Shown: in pieces, positions 20,703-28,234 of the stretch
Layout: each line of letters begins with the position of its first letter
Position numbering within the stretch: the stretch's first letter is position 1
NCBI GenBank assembly: GCA_036897625.1
Contig: JAYMTA010000470.1
Coordinates: 1-28,234 of the forward strand
Direction: 5' to 3'
DNA from: Pelargonium cotyledonis
Taxonomy: Eukaryota; Streptophyta; Magnoliopsida; Geraniales; Geraniaceae
DNA length: 28,234 nucleotides
Program-made: the position numbers and the translations under genes
The notes under the pieces: generated by a model
Told to the model about the DNA's origin: nothing
Databases searched by the model: none
The model's input: only the letters and a program-made list of their open reading frames with translations

Positions 20703-23700
20703 GTAGGTTATGTGTATGAGTATGAATAAGGTATGAAAAGAAGAGTTTGTTGCCATTAATGTAAGGTTGACTATACTAAGATTCTTTCCTGCACGGATAC
20801 CAAAGAAGGGTCTACTAAGTCTTATGGAAACTCAAATACAAAAAAAGAGTCCTATGTTGGGGCAATATTAGCTGAAGAGTCGGTTTTCCTACAAAGTAGG
20901 GAGGAGTACAGTTAAATTAGCTATATATAATTCTAATTTTAGGCACTAAGAGATAAGTAATTCTTTAAATCTAAAGGTTTATCCGTTACTTATGATTTCC
21001 TGGGTTTCTCCTACCGCTTATTTTTAAGGTAATGAACTAAAAAAGTGTCTGAAAATGGGCCTTAAAGGTCTACAATCTCCTTTTTGGACTCGGGGTGGCT
21101 CATATTTTGTAAGGTTTCCTGTTTAGAATTACTTTGTTTTAGAGACCCGCAAAACCGAGGTTAAGTTTGCTTTCTTTTAAGACAGGGCTTCTTAGTTTGC
21201 AGGGATCTTTGCGTCCAAAAGGGGTACCGGTAATTTTTACAGTACTAACTTAAATCCCTAATTCTTATAATATCACCCTTTATGGGGCAGCTCCTGGACG
21301 AAAAGTTCCCTTTTTCATTAAGATTATCAAGTTAGTCTATAATTATACTAATCGAGAAATTCCTTATATGTAGATACTAGACCCGAGCTCTAACCTATAT
21401 CCAAAAGCAGGAAATTATATAGTTTTTACTAGGTTTTACATTGTACGCTTGCAACAAACCCTAATAAGAGAAAAGCTTGGGTTTTGTCTTGCAACTAATT
21501 TGAAACAATCTCTGTTATTCAATACGCATATATAGAGCCTATTATTTTTTTAAGTACTCTTTTTATTACTAACAACTCCTTCTTTATTTACTTACTGAAG
21601 TACTCACTAAAACCTTTATTTTAGACTTACTGAGATCAAAAATCTGTTCTGCCGCCTTTTCCCAGGTTCTATAATCTTGATTAGAACCCTCATACGTAAG
21701 ACTTTTATTTGTTGAACTTTACTTTTCATTGTATAATGCTCTTCCCTATTACTTTTTACTAGCTAGCTTGGGTACTAAGAACACAGACTGAGACATAATA
21801 AGTACCCTTTAAGTAGTATATAGTATACTTTTTAGGGAATGCTGAAGGTAAGATTCGTGAATTAGGTATGTGCATTCGTTAAGACTTTGTTTTTACTTAG
21901 TGTATAACTTTGTTTGTCCTTTTACGGATCTTCCTGAAGGTACTTGGTAGGTGCATAGGGCACGATCCTTACTCATAGCATATATAAATTCATTTTACAG
22001 AAAACTATAGATAAGACGATGTATAGAGCTTCCTAAGTTTAGTCTGATAAGGGTGAGTTTCAAATGTTTTTGTCTGAAATTGTCCCCTTATTTAGAGTAC
22101 ATAGGATATTTCCAGTTGTACAATTTAAGGGAGAAAATGAATCGGCATATAGTACACATGTGGATCAATAACCAGGGGTACTACTTAATTAAATAACTCC
22201 GTGCTTGCTAACGTATAAATTATTCTAAAAATTGAATTACTTTTTATAAGTGTCCTTATTCATTCATATAACTGTCGTTGACTACCTCTCCATTTGACCT
22301 AAAACCCTAGTTATTTGTATTTTGGCAAGGTTCATCATGCACGCCCTTTGAAGTCTATTTCTTGTCTAGAATCCTAGAAGTTTTTCTTCAATCTACAAAG
22401 TATATTGCCAGGTACATAGGTACAAAGAGTATTCTTTACCACTACATATAACCACGAAACTTGACTCGATAAGGCAAAATAAATGGGGGTCACTAGAGGA
22501 GAATTATAGCGGACCCCTATAATAATAATAATAAAGAGTTCTGTCCCCTTCTAAGTCCTGTATCTAAAAAGTTTGTGAATCTTGCCATACTACAAAAATA
22601 TACCATAGGAGCCTTTGTTATACACGGGTTCACTTGGGACCCTTAATAACCAAGTTATTATGTCTGTAAGTCTCTCTTTTTGTAAATTAAATATATAAGG
22701 AATCCTGCTAGCTAGCCAACCCCTTTTTGTACTAAAGTTTATCGAAAAGGATACCCTTGGTTCCCTGAATCTATTTAAGTTTTGCTAATCCTAACAACAG
22801 TGTTTTTAATATAAATAAAAAGTACCCGATTACGCTTCGTTTAATACGTAATATTATAGATCAATTAACAAAGGAATAAAGACTGCGTATACACCTAGAA
22901 AAGTTACCTATCTTAGAATATTAGAGATACATACCTGTAAAAGGTTAACTCTAAGTAAGAAAGTATACTAAGATAATTTTCGGAGTGCAAGACCCCAAAA
23001 TGGCAGTCTAAGAATTTTAGTTAATGCTGAATTTTGTACCAGATAAAGCATTTACCCACTTAATCTGCATTTCTATTTATTGTAGCACGCGAGAAGAGTA
23101 AAGGGTTAGAAAGGAGTCTAGGGGTATCCTGGAAAAGTAACCCAAAATGAAGAATGCAGTTTTCTCCTTTTTAAGTAGCCTCTTAATTGATATTACATGA
23201 AATTAATCAGACATATCTAGTACTGCATTGTATAAGTTAGATTACTAAAGCGATCATAAACTAAACTTTAACTTACTGCCGGGATATAAAAAGCCTAATT
23301 ATTAACTAAGAATTTTGGGGTTGCAGATGTATATTCTCTTAAAAAAACTTTTTAGAATAGGAAGGGAAATTTACTTAATAAGTAGTTAGTTAGCAGAGTG
23401 GCTTGAACCTCAAATTCTAGTATTAATTAAGAAATTAAATATTATAAGCCACAACAAAGTTAGACTTTTTGTTCTAGTACTTCCTACATACTCCAAATTT
23501 TACTATATGTAAATGAGATCCTCTTACGCCCTTGAAAACGAAGTAAATTATCCTTAATCCGAGAATCTCTCAGTGTAAAAAAGAGTACTGCCACCCGCCT
23601 GAGCTTGATGAAAAATAAGAATAGAAGTAAAAAAAAAGTTTAGCAATTCCTTGTGGTATACTTAAAATCGAAAAGTACTTCTTTAGTATACAAAAATAGG

Positions 23701-23905
23701 ACAATGATGCATATTCACTTTGTAAAGGAGCTTCCTCATATCGCTCTTATTAGGTAAAAGTATAGCACTAAAATGCTGGGATCAGGGTTCGGCGGATATG
23801 CAGCTACCCATATGAAATAAAGTTAGAACACAAAACAAACACAAAAATTACAAGGAAGGCTTTTGCGTAGTATTTTTTTTTCACTTGTAAAAGCATTAGA
23901 GTATA
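20703..23905. other. No recognisable gene
   Basis: Over 3 kb without a frame of 60 codons on either strand. It holds an (AAT)n microsatellite at about 22520-22535. I see no RNA gene. Confidence 0.6.
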
Positions 23906-23972
23906 CCAAGGCCCCTCGGCTTGAGCCTCTGAACGGCTCCGCTTTAAAGGCAGGTGCTCCAACGATCGGATC
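23906..23972 (-). pseudogene. Degenerate tRNA-like sequence, Asp/Ala-like, UUA-like loop
   Basis: On the minus strand the run GTTGGAGCACCTGC resembles the D arm and anticodon stem of bacterial and organellar tRNA-Ala and tRNA-Asp. The anticodon stem CCTGC/GCGGA (plus 23950-23954 and 23938-23942) has four of five pairs around the loop CTTTAAA (plus 23943-23949). In normal register the anticodon would be UUA, which would read the stop codon UAA. This more likely reflects decay than a real suppressor. The T loop is CTCAAGC, not TTCAAGC, and its stem barely pairs. A separate perfect hairpin GAGCC/GGCTC overlaps the variable and T region. The acceptor is not convincing. Confidence 0.35.
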
Positions 23973-26083
23973 TCTACAAAAAGGATTATACTAAAACACT
24001 AACCAAATCTAGTTACTCTCTGTAGACGGGTGCTAAGCTATTACGGGTGCAAAATAGTAAATCGATTTGTATCCTTTTAATAAGTCTTTTCAATACCCCT
24101 GTCTAGAATTTCTTGTTTGATTGTGAATTTAATGAGCATAAAAGTTTCGAATTACTTATGGACGGACTACTTACCAAGGGAACTCCTCATAGATTAAGTA
24201 TAGTATATTGTAGATACTAAGTAAGCGCTTGCCTCGTTGTATATTTTAAATAGAAGGGATACTTCTCTGAAAAAATAAGGAGAAATTGAATTAGCATCTA
24301 AGTCTTGGAATCTAAGAAACAGAATTACCCTGTTAGATATCTCTGAGAGCGGTTGTTCTACTAAAAACTACAAAAATGGAGGTTTTGGTATCTTTACTAA
24401 ACTTATAGGGGGCCCCTTACTTTTTGGTAACCTCAGAAAGGATCCGTGCACACTTGGGCCTTTATTCCGGGTGGACTCTATCCTTTAAGAAGCAATGTAC
24501 TCTTAATGAATTCTCATTTTTATTAGAGGAATTCTAATAGTACTGCTGCGTGACTGGAGCAATAATCTACAAATCCTTTAGCATCTGCGAATCCATGTAA
24601 ATTAAGCAAATGTTTATACCCCAAAATTCAAATTCCTCTTACTTGTACCCTATTAAGGTGTTTAAGGCAAAATAATATATAGCAGAGAGCACTTTTCTTA
24701 CACTTAGGAATAAAGTACAAAACTAAACGATTAAATATATGTTTACTCCTTTTTCGCGAATTCTGTTTTACCCCCGATTTTACACAAGAGTACTCTTTCA
24801 TTCAATTAAATCTGATATTTAAAAGTCCTGGGTCCCGACAGTTGGCAGTTCAATGCACACGAAAAGTTCTAAAAAAAAGGCTTTTTCTTTATATTTTACT
24901 TCTTTTAGGGAAACGGAACCTCATTAACTACGAACTCTTGTAATCTGGTTTACTATTTTTATTTATGGTTTTTTGGTTAAAGAGTGCCCAGAATTCTTGT
25001 TAATTGGATTTCTTTGAGATTTATAACAATAAATAGAAAAGAAGATAGACAGGTATCCTCTTATGAAAGAGAATTTTAAGAAGTCAAAGTCTTAATTATT
25101 AAACAATAGGGGTACCCGCATGACTCCGCTAGGATATCAGTGAGAGAACTTGCTCAGTTAAAAAGGAAAGTCCTATTTTTAATACTTTTTAAAACCCCAC
25201 TATAATATTAGATTACTCAGACGAACTACACCAGACTAAACTAATAGCAAAAACTTGAAAAAGTTGTTGGTGAACTCCTTAGAAGGCATCCGTTTGAACA
25301 CCCTATTTCGTGTGAGTCACTTGGTTAGTACTTTTAGCTAGCTGCTAATTCTTTACTCATTCGAATTTTTTATAAGGTACTTAACGCTTTTAGGAATAGA
25401 TAATTTACATAAGTATAAGTTAAATATGGCAAGTATAGTACAACTAATTCTTACAGAATTCTTAATTTATATAAATAGAGGTAGTATGGAATATTCTAGA
25501 TGAACCGGGTTACTTTAACTATACTCTTTCGCAGCATACTTTTTCGTTTTCATGGCAGTAACCGATTCTTATAGTTTAGTGAGAAAAACATATGCCCTTA
25601 ACCAAGACAAGGGTTAGCCACTTAGCTGAGCTAGGTTTAGGTTCAAGGATCATAAGTTTAAGACTTCTTACTAGTTAGGAAGAAAAATATCCGTAAAATT
25701 TGTTAGCTAGAGAACCCGAACTCTAAGTAATGGAAATAATTCCACCTTGTAAGTCTGTCTCCTAAACATCTATATTAATTCCTAAAGTAAACTTGTATTC
25801 GCGTATTTCCTTTATTTAAACTCAGGAATTTCAGTAGGAAAGCGGGTCTAGCTAATTCTTGTGAACCCTTTGATTCTGTGTTTGGATTAAAAATAAGGTA
25901 TGCCTGCCTTAGTCTTTTTCGTGTTTGCTTTTGTGTTTCATTAGATCTTCCTTTTCTTAATCAGCTTTTTCTAAAATCACTTACATACAATAAATACAAG
26001 TAATTAGTTACCTGATTCTTTACTTTTATTGACAGATTCCGCTCTTAGATCTTAGAGATTTTTTTTTTTTCTTGCGTGATTAG
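23973..26083. other. No recognisable gene
   Basis: No frame reaches 60 codons. A GGGGCCCC palindrome lies at about 24409-24416 and a T12 run at 26059-26070. No RNA structure was found. Confidence 0.55.
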
Positions 26084-26389
26084 TTACTTGTTGTTTCTTT
26101 TCGAGTGGGTAAAGCAGTCGGTAAAGTGAGAACAGCTGTTGGTTCAAAGCGGAAGCGTGTTCACAAAACGTATCCAACAAGATCAAATCTATTTCTTAAT
26201 TATATAGTGATTAAAATGAGTACTGCCTACTCCTATAAATTCTCATTTGTTGTTAAGAAACTAAAATTATTCAATACTGTAGGATTCCTAAGTTCCGAAG
26301 TAGAAACTATCCTACTAGATAGAATTTTCCTAATTCCAACACAATACCTAGAGCTATTAACTAAGACAGGGCTTGAACCTGCAGCTTAG
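26084..26389 (+). pseudogene. Open frame of about 100 codons with basic start, unrecognised
   Basis: The frame is open from the TAG at 26081-26083 to the TAG at 26387-26389. A GTG at 26105 would give 94 codons. Its first 27 codons after the GTG are GC-richer than the surroundings, with many Lys, Arg, Val and Ala and no acidic residue. The rest is ordinary AT-rich sequence, and the last codons run antisense through the T arm of the tRNA-Tyr-like relic, which explains the Gly-Leu-Glu-Pro ending. There is no ribosome-binding site. I do not recognise it. Only the first 80 bp look unlike the background. They also contain GGTAAAGC and GGTTCAAA, so a worn plus-strand tRNA is another reading. Confidence 0.18.
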
Positions 26390-26438
26390 TACTGGCGGCT
26401 TTACACTGTTTGTATCTAACAGGTAATGAGTCCTAATT
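26358..26438 (-). pseudogene. trnY: Degenerate tRNA-Tyr(GUA)-like sequence
   Basis: On the minus strand the acceptor strands AATTAGG (plus 26432-26438) and CTTAGTT (plus 26359-26365) pair at all seven positions with two G·U. The T stem GCAGG/CCTGT pairs at five of five around TTCAAGC (plus 26371-26377). The discriminator is A. The loop GTGTAAA (plus 26400-26406) puts GUA at 26402-26404, and a 12-nt variable region follows, as in class II bacterial and organellar tRNA-Tyr. The anticodon stem (AAACA/GCCGC) does not pair at all, and the D region lacks GG. The total of 81 nt is near the 83-85 of normal tRNA-Tyr. It is a decayed gene or one needing heavy repair. Confidence 0.5.
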
Positions 26439-27261
26439 AGGTTCTGAAAAAGTCTTTATCAGTGGATCTTGCTACTAGGATCCAAGGGAATTAAAAAATA
26501 GGGAGACCCATATAAAGATCTTTATTTTGAAATTATAGTGAGTTTTCTTATAGAATTCTTAAGTTTAAGCTAGGTAATCGAGTTTTTCTAACCTTACCTG
26601 CAAGAGCCCAAGGTGTACTATATTTTTGTTAGGATATAGTTTTTTTGTTTTAAAGCGTTTAAATAGAATCTTCTAATATTCATTTAGTTATCCTTAATAA
26701 AAAAAATATTAATTATAGAGTCCCTGTTTCTATATCTCTTGCAATAGCTGTAACTCAAAACTTCTTGGAATAGGTTAGGAATAGAATAAGTAGACCTTGA
26801 AGTCTTAGAATTAAAAGGCATTTGTTAGTCCACCAGGTTACTCTTCCGTTTGTGAGTGATAGTAGATTCCAGGACCTTGCTAATGTGGAAAGAGAGAAAG
26901 CCTGCTTTTATTTATTAGAGCCAGCTGAGATGCGTATGATATGTGGAATAGAATGATTCGTTATATAGTATATGCGCACGGAGACAAGTATACCATATTG
27001 GGCTAGGGGACTCCAGATATTTGTTATTCTGAAAAGGAGGGAGTACTCTGTAAAAGAATAATTACATAGACGACCAAAACTTTAACTTTAGGATATCAGT
27101 TTCTCGGTATTTTTATGGCAAATCTAACCCATTCAAATTACCCTACTAATACAACTTACACAATTTCTCATGAAAGTTCGATAGTTGTTTAGGCAATCGG
27201 GTGAGTAAATTAAAATCCCTATGCCCTTAGATTGTATAGTACTGGAGTTTTAACCCTATAA
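26439..27261. other. No recognisable gene
   Basis: No frame of 60 codons and no RNA-like structure. Stops are frequent on both strands. Confidence 0.55.
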
Positions 27262-27326
27262 AATACAGAGTATAACGGAAATCGAACCTAAGAGCGCCTT
27301 TTATGTCCTTAATATCATCTACTTGC
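27262..27326 (-). pseudogene. Very weak tRNA-like sequence
   Basis: On the minus strand a good T-loop TTCGATT (plus 27281-27287) is preceded by AGG and followed by TCC, as in a T arm, but only one Watson-Crick and two wobble pairs form. No D arm or T33-type anticodon loop can be placed upstream. A perfect AGGAG/CTCCT hairpin at 27327-27340 adjoins it. It could be a tRNA remnant or chance. Confidence 0.13.
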
Positions 27327-27340
27327 AGGAGTAAGCTCCT

Positions 27341-28234
27341 CTTCATGTGCCTTCTCTACATAAGTTAGTATCACAACTAAGCTATTCAGATTTAAGGTAA
27401 TAAAAGTGCACAGACGATTGTCCAGAAAAAGGAATCCGCTGTCTAAGAGAGCCCTACGCTAAGCTTGCCAAAAGCGAAGCTTCAGGTATACTCTTAACGA
27501 ATCTCTGGAGTCCCTTTTTCCTTCATTAAAGTTTAGTGAGGTAGAAAGTCAAGGTATTCGTTCAAAAGGCTAATAGCAAGCAGTTAATAGAATTGCTAAA
27601 TATCTCTCTTAAGGGGAAGCTTGCATACAATTTAAAAAATTACTATGATTGAGCTATTCATTACCCCCTTTTTATAACTGCACTACTAGAATCTCTTAAA
27701 ATTATTCGAGATCAAAGAAGCCGGGGTTTAGCCAGTTTACTAATTTGTGGAATGATATCTTAGATCGACAGGAAGTTAATTAGCGGAAGTTTGGTAAAGT
27801 TTCCAGATCGCTCTGGAAGAACTTAGGCTCAGTATGGAATAACTTCAAATTTCTAATACTGCCTCGAGTGTACTCGCTATTACTCAAAAAGGAAAGTTCT
27901 AAAAATAAAGAGCTGAAATAGTTTTCCTCAATTAGAGCTAAATAACTAGGGAATTCTGCACCGTTATCTCTGGCCTAATATGTTTGGTTTTTTATATACT
28001 CCTTTTTAACCCAGCCACTTGTAAATCTTGTGGATTTAAGTTGTCTTACGTACTACTCGAAATGTGGCAATATAGTTGGTAATAAATAGAATTCCTTAGA
28101 GAAAGTAGATAAAGAAACTTGAATTTATACCGTAAAAGAGTCTACATTATATAAATAGATAGGAATTCTTTCTTAGGATAGACACCCACAAATTTTCGCC
28201 TATTCTTTGTTACCCACCCGGGGTTATGCTCTGA
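27341..28234. other. No recognisable gene
   Basis: The last 0.9 kb has no frame of note. Several GAATTC and AAGCTT sites occur, and two AAGCTT copies lie close together at about 27461 and 27477. Nothing runs recognisably off the window edge. Confidence 0.55.

Noticed and set aside
20734-20925. Possible ribosomal protein S18-like start (Met-Lys-Arg-Arg-Val-Cys, later Asp-Tyr)
   Set aside because: A stop follows after eight codons, and the conserved Gly-Lys-Ile and Arg-rich downstream motifs of S18 are absent.
22520-22535. Short (AAT)n microsatellite
   Set aside because: Simple slippage repeat, too short to be of interest.
23385-23420. GGTTCAAGCC-like T-loop on the minus strand
   Set aside because: The stem fails after the first pair and upstream sequence is AT-rich with no arms.
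14937-26438. tRNA-derived SINE family
   Set aside because: The relics carry different anticodons and lack a common body or A-rich tail, so a single SINE family is not supported.
1-28234. Old virus copies, retroelements or other capsid-bearing elements
   Set aside because: No polymerase-, integrase- or capsid-like motif and no long terminal repeat could be seen on either strand.
1-28234. rRNA genes or fragments
   Set aside because: I searched by eye for conserved small- and large-subunit core words and found none.

Overview
This 28.2-kb window is AT-rich (G+C roughly one third, judged by eye) and contains no gene that I can recognise as intact. Both strands are dense with stop codons. The longest reading frames are only about 95-105 codons and match no family I know. 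By a rough hand estimate from base composition, a random sequence of this size should give about 15-20 frames of 60 or more codons with an ATG, GTG or TTG start, the longest near 95-100. That is what is seen. I found no rRNA core, CRISPR array, insertion sequence, intron domain or capsid/polymerase-like protein.

The clearest signals are degenerate tRNA-like sequences, most of them on the minus strand. The best is a 73-nt tRNA-Lys(UUU)-like sequence at 17191-17263: every arm has canonical length, but several stem pairs are broken. Next is a tRNA-Tyr(GUA)-like sequence at 26358-26438 with intact acceptor and T stems but no anticodon stem. Weaker ones resemble a class II tRNA (17841-17930), a CAU tRNA of the Ile/Met type (14937-14990), an Asp/Ala-like tRNA (23906-23972), a Phe-like tRNA (7443-7514) and an Arg-like tRNA (862-926, plus strand). 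They resemble bacterial or organellar tRNAs. Together with abundant CTAG, GAATTC and AAGCTT, which bacteria and phages tend to avoid, this suggests non-coding DNA of a large organelle genome (plant or algal mitochondrion, or a reduced plastid). A nuclear origin cannot be excluded and the organism is not identified.

Layout: 0-7 kb is featureless apart from one plus-strand tRNA-like relic and a short repeat near 3.3 and 4.6 kb. 7.0-8.8 kb is purine-rich on the plus strand, with several frames encoding short basic peptides, and it holds one copy of a dispersed relict repeat. 8.8-14 kb is featureless. 14-18 kb holds four minus-strand tRNA-like relics, a GC-rich hairpin and the second copy of the relict repeat. 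18-26 kb is mostly featureless, with one basic tract at 20.6 kb and one tRNA-like relic at 23.9 kb. 26.0-27.4 kb holds a small GC-richer basic tract and the tRNA-Tyr-like relic.

No operon, pathway or joint function can be inferred. The most economical reading is old, drifting intergenic DNA carrying dead tRNA genes and a worn repeat. The alternative that deserves a test is that some of the mismatched tRNAs are expressed and repaired by RNA editing.
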